DNA of 64,000 nt, taken from the NCBI RefSeq assembly GCF_000379445.1, contig NZ_KB902272.1, forward strand, positions 111,207 through 175,206, given 5' to 3'. The notes below the pieces were generated by a model, which made no database searches, was not told the DNA's origin, and saw only the letters and a list, made by a program, of their open reading frames with translations. Position numbers and translations under genes: made by a program. This document shows positions 27,549-36,425 of this stretch, piece by piece. Origin of the DNA: Fangia hongkongensis FSC776 = DSM 21703 (lineage in GTDB: Bacteria; Pseudomonadota; Gammaproteobacteria; Francisellales; Francisellaceae). Position 1 is the stretch's first letter, and each line of letters begins with the position of its first letter.

Positions 27549-28508
27549 ATGAATGAGGCATTTGAAGCTGAGGTAAATGTTGATGCGTTGGCTGGCGATT
27601 TGGAAACTGTTCGAGATTATTTGCGCTGGGCAATGAGTCGTTTTTTAGAGGCAGATTTATACTATGGTCACGGTACGGATTCAGCATGGGATGAGGCAAC
27701 ACATTTGGTTCTTCAGGCACTTTATCTTCCGCTTGATATCGATGAGCGTATATTGGATGCAAGATTGACACATGTTGAGCGTCAAAAAGTGATCAAATGG
27801 GTCTACAGGCGTGTTGTTGATAGAGTTCCATTACCTTATTTGACTAAAAATGCATGGTTTGCTGGAATGAAGTTTTATGTTGATCAGCGCGTTATCGTGC
27901 CACGCTCCCCAGTAGGTGAGCTGATTCGAAATGGTTTTGAGCCATGGGTTGATGAGACAAAGGTGCATCGAGTTTTAGATTTGTGTACCGGTAGTGGTTG
28001 TATCGGCATAGGCGCTGCCTATGTGTTTGATGAGGCAGAAGTAACACTAAGTGATTTATCTGAAGATGCGCTAGAGGTTGCCAATAGAAACATTCAGCTT
28101 CACAACTTAAATGCGCGGGTCAGCACGGTTCATTCAGATTTATTTGAGAATTTGAAAGGACAAAAGTATGATTTGATTATATCAAACCCGCCGTATGTTG
28201 ATGCAAATGATTTGGCAGCAATGCCAGTGGAATATTTAAAAGAACCAGTGCTTGCGCTTGGTTCTGGTGAAGATGGACTTGATATTACCAGAGAGATTTT
28301 AATTCAAGCTGAGAATTATTTAACTAAAGAGGGCACTTTAATCGTTGAAGTTGGCAATAGTCAGTATGCTTTGCAAGATGAGTTTGCGAATGTTCCATTT
28401 ACTTGGCTGTCATTTGAAGATGGTGGAGATGGTGTATTTTTACTGACTCGTGATGAGCTTATAAGGTACCGTGATGAGTTTGTCAAAGGAGCAAAAAATG
28501 CCGGGTAA
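27549..28508 (+). CDS. prmB: Ribosomal protein L3 glutamine methyltransferase
   Basis: A 319-aa SAM-dependent N5-glutamine methyltransferase. The N-terminal helical domain is followed by SAM motif I ([14 protein letters not shown], about 142-155) and the catalytic NPPY at about 213-216 ([13 protein letters not shown]). PrmB and PrmC share this motif. The extended N terminus and the immediate linkage to aroC, as in many gammaproteobacteria, identify PrmB. The 3' end overlaps aroC by 11 bp. Confidence 0.92.
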   Translation: MNEAFEAEVNVDALAGDLETVRDYLRWAMSRFLEADLYYGHGTDSAWDEATHLVLQALYLPLDIDERILDARLTHVERQKVIKWVYRRVVDRVPLPYLTKNAWFAGMKFYVDQRVIVPRSPVGELIRNGFEPWVDETKVHRVLDLCTGSGCIGIGAAYVFDEAEVTLSDLSEDALEVANRNIQLHNLNARVSTVHSDLFENLKGQKYDLIISNPPYVDANDLAAMPVEYLKEPVLALGSGEDGLDITREILIQAENYLTKEGTLIVEVGNSQYALQDEFANVPFTWLSFEDGGDGVFLLTRDELIRYRDEFVKGAKNAG

Positions 28509-29559
28509 TACATTTGGGAAGTTATTTACTGTAACAACTTTTGGCGAGAGTCATGGGCTTGCTTTAGGGGCAATTGTTGATGGGTGTCCACCGGGTATTG
28601 ATCTAGATGAGGCTGATTTACAGTTTGATTTAGATAGAAGAAAACCTGGACAATCTAAATACACCACACAGCGTAAAGAGCCTGATCAAGTAAAGATTCT
28701 CTCTGGTGTATTTGAAGGCAAAACAACAGGCACGCCAATTGGTCTTTTAATTGAAAATAAAGATCAAAAATCAAAAGATTATGGTGACATAAAGAATCAA
28801 TTTCGCCCAGGGCATGCTGATTTTACTTATTTTCATAAATATGGCATTCGTGATTATCGAGGCGGTGGGCGTTCTTCAGCAAGAGAAACAGCAATGCGTG
28901 TTGCCGCGGGTGCAATTGCTAAGAAAATTCTAAAAGAGAAATATAATGTTGATATTTATGCCTATGTATCACAAATTGGTGATGTAAAGCTTGAGCTTCA
29001 AGATAAAGCGTTCATTAATCAAAATCCTTTTTTTTGCGCAGCGCCTCAGAAAATTCCTGAGCTTGAAGCGCTAATACAAAGCATCAGAAAAGAAGGCGAT
29101 TCAATTGGTGCTAAGGTTGATGTAGTTGCCACAAATTGCCCTGTTGGGTTAGGGGAGCCAGTATTTGATCGTTTGGATGCGGATATTGCGCATGCTTTGA
29201 TGAGTATCAATGCGGTTAAAGCGGTTTCGATTGGTGATGGCTTTGATGTGGTTGCACAAAAAGGCTCAGAGCATCGTGATGAATATACCAAAAAAGAAGG
29301 TTTTTTAAGCAATCATGCAGGTGGTATACTCGGTGGTATTTCATCTGGACAGGATATTAAAGCCAGTATTGCCTTTAAACCAACATCAAGTATTTTAATT
29401 CCTGGTAAGTCTATCGATGAAGACAATAATGAAGTGGATGTGATCACAAAAGGGCGCCATGATCCTTGTGTTGGGATAAGAGGTGTTGTTATTGCTGAGG
29501 CGATGCTTGCGCTTGTATTAGTTGATCATTATTTAAGAAATAAGGCGCAGAATCAATAA
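28498..29559 (+). CDS. aroC: Chorismate synthase
   Basis: A 353-aa FMN-dependent enzyme converting EPSP to chorismate, the last step of the shikimate pathway. Signatures visible: [12 protein letters not shown] near the N terminus, [39 protein letters not shown] and the C-terminal [23 protein letters not shown] 28498 is fixed by AAAGGAG eight nt upstream and by the conserved start of the family ([15 protein letters not shown]). The start lies inside the end of prmB. Confidence 0.96.
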   Translation: MPGNTFGKLFTVTTFGESHGLALGAIVDGCPPGIDLDEADLQFDLDRRKPGQSKYTTQRKEPDQVKILSGVFEGKTTGTPIGLLIENKDQKSKDYGDIKNQFRPGHADFTYFHKYGIRDYRGGGRSSARETAMRVAAGAIAKKILKEKYNVDIYAYVSQIGDVKLELQDKAFINQNPFFCAAPQKIPELEALIQSIRKEGDSIGAKVDVVATNCPVGLGEPVFDRLDADIAHALMSINAVKAVSIGDGFDVVAQKGSEHRDEYTKKEGFLSNHAGGILGGISSGQDIKASIAFKPTSSILIPGKSIDEDNNEVDVITKGRHDPCVGIRGVVIAEAMLALVLVDHYLRNKAQNQ

Positions 29560-29579
29560 CACATATACTGGGAAAATGA

Positions 29580-30200
29580 ATGACTCCTGATCATATTGCA
29601 TTAATTCAACAATGGGGCTACTGGCTCATGTTTGGCGCCGCCATTATTGAAGGGGAAACCTTTTTAGTTTTAGGTGGAGTTGCAGCAGCAGCAGGTATGC
29701 TGGATCTTGGCTATATTATCCTGTTATCTATTGTTGGTTGTATTATCCATGATAGTTTTTTCTTTTATCTTGGGCGTTTTTTAGGCCCTAAAATTTTGGC
29801 AAGAAAGCCAAATTGGCAGCCAAAAGTTGCCAGAATTATGATGCTATTAGAAAAGTATGATTTTTGGCTTATTCTAGCTTTTCGTTTTGCATATGGACTA
29901 AGAACGGTTATCCCATTTGCACTTGGTATTACACGTATTTCAAATTTCAAATTCTTTATTTTTGATTTAATTGGCGCCATTATTTGGGTGCTTATTTTTA
30001 TTTTAGGGGGTTATTATTTTGGAAATGCTATTCAGCTTATATTACATAAGCTATCATTAACTCACTTGGCCAGAGAGCACTGGCTAATTTCCACCTTGGT
30101 TCTTTTTGCCGTAATCTTTGCTATTATTTATATGGTTATGCGTATCTTGAAGCGTCGCAATATGAAAAAAGTGCAAAGTGATAACAAGAGTGAGAGCTGA
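29580..30200 (+). CDS. DedA/SNARE-associated family membrane protein
   Basis: A 206-aa polytopic membrane protein of the DedA family: IEGETFLVLGG near the N terminus, DSFFFYLGRFLGPK, then FRFAYGLRTVIPFALGITRI, which is the conserved Arg-containing motif, and a C-terminal helix followed by a basic tail. DedA proteins are linked to undecaprenyl-phosphate or lipid translocation and membrane homeostasis. The gene starts 20 bp after aroC. Confidence 0.88.
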   Translation: MTPDHIALIQQWGYWLMFGAAIIEGETFLVLGGVAAAAGMLDLGYIILLSIVGCIIHDSFFFYLGRFLGPKILARKPNWQPKVARIMMLLEKYDFWLILAFRFAYGLRTVIPFALGITRISNFKFFIFDLIGAIIWVLIFILGGYYFGNAIQLILHKLSLTHLAREHWLISTLVLFAVIFAIIYMVMRILKRRNMKKVQSDNKSES

Positions 30201-30278
30201 TTCAATAGAGCTGTTATTTTCGTTATAAACTTGATTTGAAAGCCGGTAAGTGACAAGCAAAATAAAGGATGATGATGA

Positions 30279-30590
30279 ATGCCAGAGATAACAAAAATAA
30301 ATATTCATATCAGCTCAAAGCAAGATGCTTTGGCAAAATATTTGCCCTATGTGCAGCAAGGTGCCATTCTGGTTGAACAAAATGAAAGTTTGAACCTTGG
30401 TGATGAGCTTGATTTTAGCGTTGCTTTTCCAGAGCTAAAGCAAGAGTTGGACTGTAGAGGAAAAGTGGTTTGGATCTCTGCAAAAAACATTAATGGAAAA
30501 CATAGTTATGGGATCCAGTGTATGGGGGATGAAGGTATTGCTATTCATGATTTAATGGAGAACTACTTAGCGGGACTCTTAAATGATTAA
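30279..30590 (+). CDS. PilZ-domain protein (type IV pilus PilZ-like)
   Basis: A 103-aa single-domain PilZ protein. The pattern LPYVQQGAILVEQ, LGDELDFSV, CRGKVVWISAK and GKHSYGIQCMG follows Pseudomonas PilZ closely. As in that protein, the RxxxR and (D/N)xSxxG residues needed to bind cyclic di-GMP are missing, so it probably acts by protein contact (known for PilZ with PilB/FimX) rather than as a c-di-GMP sensor. AAAGGA lies 8 nt before the ATG. It sits between dedA and radA, 14 kb from the pilus operon, and may serve that or another pilus. Confidence 0.8.
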   Translation: MPEITKINIHISSKQDALAKYLPYVQQGAILVEQNESLNLGDELDFSVAFPELKQELDCRGKVVWISAKNINGKHSYGIQCMGDEGIAIHDLMENYLAGLLND

Positions 30591-30600
30591 AAGGTGCTAA

Positions 30601-31956
30601 ATGGCAAAGTCAAAGTCGATTTATGTCTGTCAACAGTGTGGGGAGTCCTCCTCAAAATGGCAAGGGCAGTGCCCGAGCTGCCATGAATGGGATACCTTGG
30701 TTGAGAGTCTAATTACCGAGAAAACTAGTAAGCTCATGACAAGGCAAGGGTATGCTGGTGGCGAGGCGAAAGTACTTGCGCTAAAAGATGTGGCTCTTGA
30801 GGATGTTCCAAGGTTTAGCTCTTCTTTTGATGAGTTCGATCGTGTTATTGGCGGGGGAATCGTCCCTGGGTCGGTGATTTTAATCGGTGGTGATCCGGGC
30901 ATTGGAAAATCCTCGATTTTACTGCAAATTATGACACATCTTTCACAAAGCTATTCGGCCCTTTATGTTACAGGGGAGGAGTCTTTAGAACAGGTAGCAC
31001 TGCGAGCAAAAAGGATGAATCTGCCAACCGATAAGCTGATGATGATGAGCCAAACGGATGTCGAGGCAATTTGTGCTTATATTGAAACCCATAAACCGCT
31101 TGTAGTTGTCATTGACTCTATTCAGACAATGCAAATTCCTGCACTGCAATCAGCAGCTGGGGGTGTTTCGCAAGTTCGAGAATCAGCAAGCATGATTACC
31201 CAAATGGCTAAAAGAATGGGCTCAGCGGTATTTTTAGTTGGACATGTGACTAAAACCGGAGAAGTTGCAGGACCTAGGGTATTGGAGCATATCGTTGATA
31301 CCGTTATTTTTTTAGAAGGTCAAACAGATGGCAGATACCGGATGATACGAGCAATGAAAAATCGCTTTGGCGCGGTTAATGAGCTTGGGGTATTTGCAAT
31401 GACAGAAAAAGGGATGAAAGAAGTAAAAAACCCTTCGGCTATTTTCTTAAATCGTGCAGCAGAGGATATATCTGGCAGTGTGATTGTCAGCCTGTGGGAA
31501 GGAACGCGTCCTATCTTGGTTGAAATTCAGGCGCTTGTGAATGATAATAGCTATTCACAACCCAAACGCCTAGCTGTTGGTCTTGATCCTAATAGATTAG
31601 CCATGTTGCTTGCAATTATTCAACGCCATTTATCCATTCAGCTTGGTGAATCAGATGTGTTCTTAAATGTGGTTGGAGGCATTAAAATCTCTGAAACAAG
31701 TACGGATTTGGCCATTATTGCGGTTATTGTATCAAGCTTATATAATAAGCCAATTCCTAAAAGCTGGATTATTCAAGGAGAGGTGGGGTTGTCAGGGGAA
31801 ATTCGTCCTGTGCCTTATGGTCAAGAACGCTTGAAAGAGGCGCAAAAACATGGCTTTAAAAAGGCGGTTGTTCCTTTTGAAAACGCACCTAAAAAATCAA
31901 TTGGAATAGAGGTTATTGGGATTAGAAAACTACAAGAGCTATTAGATTTGCTATAG
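30601..31956 (+). CDS. radA: DNA repair protein RadA/Sms
   Basis: A 451-aa RecA-like helicase used in recombination intermediate processing. The zinc finger is C10-x2-C13-x10-C24-x2-C27, the Walker A is GGDPGIGKS (96-104), the RadA-specific KNRFG is at 253-257, and the C-terminal part is a Lon-like domain (EVGLSGEIRPVPYGQERLKEA). The length is normal. It starts 10 bp after the PilZ gene. Its 3' end overlaps that of the convergent TSUP permease by 6 bp. Confidence 0.95.
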   Translation: MAKSKSIYVCQQCGESSSKWQGQCPSCHEWDTLVESLITEKTSKLMTRQGYAGGEAKVLALKDVALEDVPRFSSSFDEFDRVIGGGIVPGSVILIGGDPGIGKSSILLQIMTHLSQSYSALYVTGEESLEQVALRAKRMNLPTDKLMMMSQTDVEAICAYIETHKPLVVVIDSIQTMQIPALQSAAGGVSQVRESASMITQMAKRMGSAVFLVGHVTKTGEVAGPRVLEHIVDTVIFLEGQTDGRYRMIRAMKNRFGAVNELGVFAMTEKGMKEVKNPSAIFLNRAAEDISGSVIVSLWEGTRPILVEIQALVNDNSYSQPKRLAVGLDPNRLAMLLAIIQRHLSIQLGESDVFLNVVGGIKISETSTDLAIIAVIVSSLYNKPIPKSWIIQGEVGLSGEIRPVPYGQERLKEAQKHGFKKAVVPFENAPKKSIGIEVIGIRKLQELLDLL

Positions 31957-32739
31957 CATATCAATAATAACAAAGATCAAAATAAGCCTAAATAACCATA
32001 AAGAAATTCTCTCAGGACATCGTTTAACAATGCGAACGCCTATATGTGTACCAATGACAGAGCCAATAAGGAGACCTAAAAAAGCAGGCAGATATAGATA
32101 ACCAATGCTGTATGCAGGTAGGTTGGCAATATGATAGCTGGAGATTAACATTGTGATGGTGGCAAATAAGCCAATTGGGAAAGCAAGGGCTGCTGACATG
32201 GCTGCGCAGTTTTTCATTGGGTAGTGGTAATGTTTCATATAAGGGTTAACAACGCTTGATCCACCCACACCCACAATGCTTGATAGTGCGCCAGTTAGAC
32301 CACCAAAAATACTACATGATAATTTAGATGGCAGTTGAGAGTCAGCACTTTGCTTTGAGGCTTTTTGAGTGGAAAAGGTTTTGATAAGGCTGGTAAGCAG
32401 TAAGAGGATTAACAAAATTTCTATTGAGCGTGCATTGAGCATTTTGCCAATAATCGTGCCCACAATGGCACCAAGTAATATAGCTGGCATGGCTCGTTTT
32501 AAAAGAGGAGTAATCAGGTGTCCATGCTTGTAATGCTTATAGGCGTTATAAAGTGCATTAATCATAATAAATCCAAGTGAAGTGGATACAGATAAATGAA
32601 TGGCGATGGCGTTAGAAATCCCTTGATATTTACAAATAAAAAGCATAAGCGGGATAATAACTGCACCACCACCTGCGCCAACCCAAGCTGATAATACTCC
32701 AGTGATAATACCACCAAGAATATAAACCATAAAAACCAT
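31951..32739 (-). CDS. TSUP (TauE/SafE) family permease
   Basis: About 262 aa with eight or so hydrophobic segments in two repeats: GGIITGVLSAWVGAGGGAVI opens the first half and GALSSIVGVGGSSVVNP the second. This duplicated glycine-rich pattern is typical of the TSUP (formerly DUF81) family, whose members move sulfite, sulfoacetate, taurine-derived or other organic anions. The start may be ATG 32739, with GAGAGA upstream, or ATG 32754. It is divergent from a LysR gene, its likely regulator. Confidence 0.85.
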   Translation of the reverse strand: MVFMVYILGGIITGVLSAWVGAGGGAVIIPLMLFICKYQGISNAIAIHLSVSTSLGFIMINALYNAYKHYKHGHLITPLLKRAMPAILLGAIVGTIIGKMLNARSIEILLILLLLTSLIKTFSTQKASKQSADSQLPSKLSCSIFGGLTGALSSIVGVGGSSVVNPYMKHYHYPMKNCAAMSAALAFPIGLFATITMLISSYHIANLPAYSIGYLYLPAFLGLLIGSVIGTHIGVRIVKRCPERISLWLFRLILIFVIIDML

Positions 32740-32759
32740 ATTTATTTCTCTCATTTTAG

Positions 32760-32777
32760 AATAACTATGGCGTTATT
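32760..32777. promoter_or_regulatory. Dyad in the LysR/TSUP divergent spacer
   Basis: AATAAC (32760-32765) and GTTATT (32772-32777) are perfect complements with a 6-bp spacer, located between the divergent permease and LysR genes. LysR regulators usually bind such imperfect dyads (T-N11-A cores) in the shared spacer. The exact T-N11-A spacing is off by one here. Confidence 0.4.
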
Positions 32778-32840
32778 ATATTTTGTATATTAATATTACT
32801 CTAATGAATTAATTAAATGTATATCATTCGAAAATAGAAT

Positions 32841-33713
32841 ATGAAAAACATAAGAGCGTTTCTCGCAGTTGTTGACACAGGATCATTTACAGAGGCAGCC
32901 AATCAGTTGTTTTTAACACAGCCAACCATCACAAAGCGCATTTCACAATTGGAATATCAAATGCATAATAGCCTATTTAATCGCTTAGGTAGTCATATTG
33001 AGCTCACCGATGCAGGAAAGGCTTTGTTGCCTTATGCTCGGCGTATGGTAAATGAGTGGAATAATGCACAAAATACGATGCAGATGTTTAATACTGAAGT
33101 CATCGGGGATTTGGCGCTGGATTGTAATTACTCCTTGGGACTGCACTTTTTACCGATGGTGCTTAAAACGCTTAATGCTGAACATCCAAAAGTTAATTTG
33201 AAAATCAACTTTGACTATACGTTACCGATTATTGACAATATTTTGGATTACAAGTCAGAGCTTGGATTGATTACAGTGAATGACAATATTCCAGATGATA
33301 TTGTCACGCATAAAATTTTGAAACAAAAAGTCATTCCTGTTATTTCTAGCAATCATCCATTTTGGCGGTCAAAGGAAGATATCCATACAAAACTGCAGTC
33401 GATTCCTGTTATTTCACCAGAGGCAGGGAATCAGCATCACACAGAACTTCACAAGCTTATAAATCACTTTTCAATTCAATCACCGGAGATTTCAGGGGTT
33501 AACATGTTAGAGATCATTGTCAGTATGGTTGAAAAGGGGATTGGCTGGGCGCTAATCAGTGAGAACATGCTTAATGACAAACTAAAAAGAATTCCGCTTA
33601 AGATGAAAGAGACGTTTATTGAAAATGCCTGTATTTATAGAAAAGGGGTGACTTTATCAAAACCAGCCAAAGTGTTTTTACAACTCTGTCAAAATGCTAC
33701 CAAGCAATCTTAG
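32841..33713 (+). CDS. LysR-family transcriptional regulator
   Basis: A 290-aa regulator with the N-terminal winged HTH (FLAVVDTGSFTEAANQLFLT and PTITKRISQLEYQM) and a periplasmic-binding-like effector domain. No effector-specific residues can be named. It is divergent from the TSUP permease gene with an intervening dyad, the classic layout of a LysR gene and its target. The 3' end overlaps the 3' end of the convergent inositol oxygenase gene by 17 bp, so control of the inositol genes is also conceivable but less supported. Confidence 0.88.
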   Translation: MKNIRAFLAVVDTGSFTEAANQLFLTQPTITKRISQLEYQMHNSLFNRLGSHIELTDAGKALLPYARRMVNEWNNAQNTMQMFNTEVIGDLALDCNYSLGLHFLPMVLKTLNAEHPKVNLKINFDYTLPIIDNILDYKSELGLITVNDNIPDDIVTHKILKQKVIPVISSNHPFWRSKEDIHTKLQSIPVISPEAGNQHHTELHKLINHFSIQSPEISGVNMLEIIVSMVEKGIGWALISENMLNDKLKRIPLKMKETFIENACIYRKGVTLSKPAKVFLQLCQNATKQS

Positions 33714-34689
33714 ATGTAGGGACATAGCGCTTTAAAAGTGTTTTGTATTTTGCTTCTAATACTTCCTTTGGTGGCAACTCTGGTAATTTTGAGTATAAAT
33801 CCGCCTTTTGGAATGCCTTTAAAAGGGGTAGTAAATGCCAATCACGCTTTGATGCAAGTGCCTGATAACCATGTCCTCCTGTTTGTGGTGTGTGCCAAGG
33901 GTAAAATGAATGGTAGCGTAAGAGATAAAGGGCTTCATAAGGAAGAGCACTGCCTTGCTCTGCAACTTTGTAGATATATTCATCATGGCCAAAGCTCATA
34001 TCCACCTGATCAAAACCACAAAATTTAGGGTAGCTGCCAAAATGTGTACTTGTGGAGGTATTGTAGCTTGGATAGTCAGCTGATGCTTGATAATAACTTT
34101 TGTGAGCAAATACATTTTGTGGCTCAAATGGACAGGCAACAGGGTAGGTGTCTCCAACAACAGACCATTGTGGCAGTGCTCCATAATCATCAAGTGTCAT
34201 AATTTTTCCAAGATCATGGATAAAACCGGTTAAAGGAAACCAAGACCAATCGCTAATATGTGAGTAAAGTGCATTTAAGGTATCCTTTTCAAGATAAAAA
34301 TTTTGATATTCTTGTGGCAGAGAGTCCCATTCATGTGCTCTAAACAAGCCTTTGATGCTGATGTTATCTTTCAATGTATAATCATCATTTAAAAATTTAT
34401 TTTGCACAGCTTCGGCTGTTTGATAAGCATGCTCTATTTGTGGCAGATCATTATCAGGGTCACTTTCATCATGTACATTTTCCAGTAACTTAAACACCTC
34501 ATAGACATCCATTTTAGGATGCTTTAATGCATAGTATTTTTGCTTCATACCCTTAACATATTGTTGTGTTTGGTTTTCATGCATCATGCGATAAGTTCTC
34601 TCTACGCGTTCTTGAAACAAGCTATCTTCATAGTTTCTAAACTCGCCAAAATTATTATCTTGTTGTATGTTATTCGATGTTTCAGACAT
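33697..34689 (-). CDS. myo-Inositol oxygenase
   Basis: A 330-aa di-iron oxygenase (MIOX) converting myo-inositol and O2 to D-glucuronate. All six metal ligands of the family can be placed: His88 (HAYQTAE), His158-Asp159 (GFIHDLGK), His235 (FGHDEYIY), His260 (LRYHSFYPWH) and Asp297 (KADLYSK). The substrate-binding WSVVGDTYPVAC block is also present. Between His88 and His158 there are 70 residues against about 25 in human MIOX, so an insertion of about 45 residues is present. CAGGAG precedes the ATG. The gene lies 24 bp after the sugar-porter gene, so the pair is a transport-and-oxidation operon feeding the uxu/uxa genes. Confidence 0.93.
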   Translation of the reverse strand: MSETSNNIQQDNNFGEFRNYEDSLFQERVERTYRMMHENQTQQYVKGMKQKYYALKHPKMDVYEVFKLLENVHDESDPDNDLPQIEHAYQTAEAVQNKFLNDDYTLKDNISIKGLFRAHEWDSLPQEYQNFYLEKDTLNALYSHISDWSWFPLTGFIHDLGKIMTLDDYGALPQWSVVGDTYPVACPFEPQNVFAHKSYYQASADYPSYNTSTSTHFGSYPKFCGFDQVDMSFGHDEYIYKVAEQGSALPYEALYLLRYHSFYPWHTPQTGGHGYQALASKRDWHLLPLLKAFQKADLYSKLPELPPKEVLEAKYKTLLKRYVPTSKIAW

Positions 34690-34713
34690 AGCTGACTCCT
34701 GTATTTTAATTGG

Positions 34714-36120
34714 TTATGCTGTGTTGCCAAGCTCTCGCAATTTCGCACCAGCATTAAGATTATCTTCAATGGTTTCCAGTTCAACATTTTTCGTCTCTGG
34801 AACAAAAAAGTAAGTAATAATACAACAAATAAGTGCAACAATAGCGTATAAACTAAATGTCGTTGAAACGCCAAGAGTATTTAAAATTGTTAAAAAAGTA
34901 GCAGCAACGACAAAGTTTGCTAACCACTGAATAGAGGCGACAAAGCTCATGCAAGCACCACGCACATCAAGTGGGAATATCTCTGAGATAATCAGCCAGA
35001 AAAGAGAGCCAACACTGATACAATAGCCAATAACATAAACAATTAAGCAAATAAGCGCCATATAGGCCACAAGTGTTGAGCTTGTTGCATCGTGCAGAAA
35101 ATAACTCATTAAGAATAAGCTAATGGCTGCTAAGGCTGATCCAATAAAGAGAAAAAGACGCCTGCCAAGCTTATCAATAAAGATAATTGTTACTACGGTA
35201 AATACAAAATTAACAATGCCAAGCACCATTGTCATAAACATTTGTGTCTCGCTGCCTTTAAAGCCAATGCTTGCCATAATGTGAGGGCCATAATACATCA
35301 CGGTATTAATGCCAAAAAATTGCTGAAAAATACCAAGGGCAAGGCCAAGATATAAAACAGGTCGCACACGTTTAGTAAAGATAGCTCTAAAGCTCGCTTT
35401 ATTTACATTTAAGGTATTTTCTAAGTGTTTAAGTTCATGCAGTGCTTCCTCTGCAGTATTTCTGATCCTATTCAGCGTGCGATGTGCTTGATCTTTTTTC
35501 CCTTTAGAAACAAGCCATTTTGGGGAATAGGGCATAAATATCATGCCAGCAAATAACAAAAAGGCAGGAATAATGCCTGATAGAATCATGGCTTGCCAGT
35601 TTCCTGATGCGGTAAAGGCATAACCAACCATAAATGCCAAAACCTGTCCACCTGTTAAAAAAGCGCCATTCCATAACACAAGCGAGCCTCTATTTTTAGG
35701 GGGGGCGACTTCAGCAATAAATAAAGGGGCTGCATAGGAAGCAATGCCAATAGCAAAACCTAAGATAAAGCGGCCAATAACAATCATTTCAATATTAATA
35801 GGGAAAGCCGCGATCAGTGTGCCGACTATAAATATAAGTCCCGTTGCTATCATAACACGCTTACGACCGAATCTATCAGTAAAGCGGCCACTTAGTAGTG
35901 CGCCAAAAAAAGCACCAAGGACACAAAAGCTAACCACCATTTCAATTTGCCAGTTGCTAGCAGAGAAATCTTGTTGAATAAAAGGTGTTGCCCCTGCAAT
36001 GATCGAGGTATCAAAGCCAAATAATAACCCGCCTAAAGCTGCGACTGCAACAATTAAAATAACATAACGGTTGAGTTTGTTTTTTTCTTTTGTAAGCATT
36101 TTATTTCGCATTTTTCCCAT
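34714..36120 (-). CDS. MFS sugar porter, probable myo-inositol transporter
   Basis: A 468-aa, 12-helix major facilitator of the sugar porter family: GGLLFGFDTSIIAGA in helix 1, the DRFGRK loop, GRFILGFAIGIASYAAPLFI, the second-half DKLGRR motif, and the C-terminal PETKNVELE. These match IolT/XylE-type proton symporters. Substrate choice follows from context: the next gene is inositol oxygenase. The polar C terminus is about 30 residues. The start ATG 36120 has CGGGGCACT upstream; the ATGs at codons 4 and 8 are possible. Confidence 0.85.
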   Translation of the reverse strand: MGKMRNKMLTKEKNKLNRYVILIVAVAALGGLLFGFDTSIIAGATPFIQQDFSASNWQIEMVVSFCVLGAFFGALLSGRFTDRFGRKRVMIATGLIFIVGTLIAAFPINIEMIVIGRFILGFAIGIASYAAPLFIAEVAPPKNRGSLVLWNGAFLTGGQVLAFMVGYAFTASGNWQAMILSGIIPAFLLFAGMIFMPYSPKWLVSKGKKDQAHRTLNRIRNTAEEALHELKHLENTLNVNKASFRAIFTKRVRPVLYLGLALGIFQQFFGINTVMYYGPHIMASIGFKGSETQMFMTMVLGIVNFVFTVVTIIFIDKLGRRLFLFIGSALAAISLFLMSYFLHDATSSTLVAYMALICLIVYVIGYCISVGSLFWLIISEIFPLDVRGACMSFVASIQWLANFVVAATFLTILNTLGVSTTFSLYAIVALICCIITYFFVPETKNVELETIEDNLNAGAKLRELGNTA

Positions 36121-36425
36121 AGTGCCCCGATTCTATCTAATTTGAAACTAAATTACAAATTTGCAACTGAAAGTGCAAGCGTTTGTGTTCGCCAGTTTGC
36201 GTTTAATATTTAAACCAATAAAGATGAAGAGTATAAAAAAGGTTGCCTTGAGTGTGATTTGTGATCAATCATTTCTAGGAGTATTATTGCTGCCATAAAA
36301 GTGCTTAATATTCAATCGTTTTCAGTGATGAAATATTGAAAATTTTTAATATAGCATATCAGTAGTTTACATCGTGATTTTTGATGCGTACTATTTCATC
36401 TAAAAATATGTAATATAAGAAATAT
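36121..36425. promoter_or_regulatory. Divergent promoter region, inositol operon / surface lipoprotein
   Basis: A 305-bp non-coding spacer between divergent genes. At 36139-36161 AATTTG and CAAATT form an inverted repeat with 11 bp between, containing CTAAATTAC (36148-36156), a 9-mer that recurs in front of the MFS gene at 45338. At 36333-36352 there is a 20-bp near-palindrome, ATATT-G-AAAATTTT-T-AATAT with one mismatched pair. Neither has been tied to a regulator. Confidence 0.4.
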
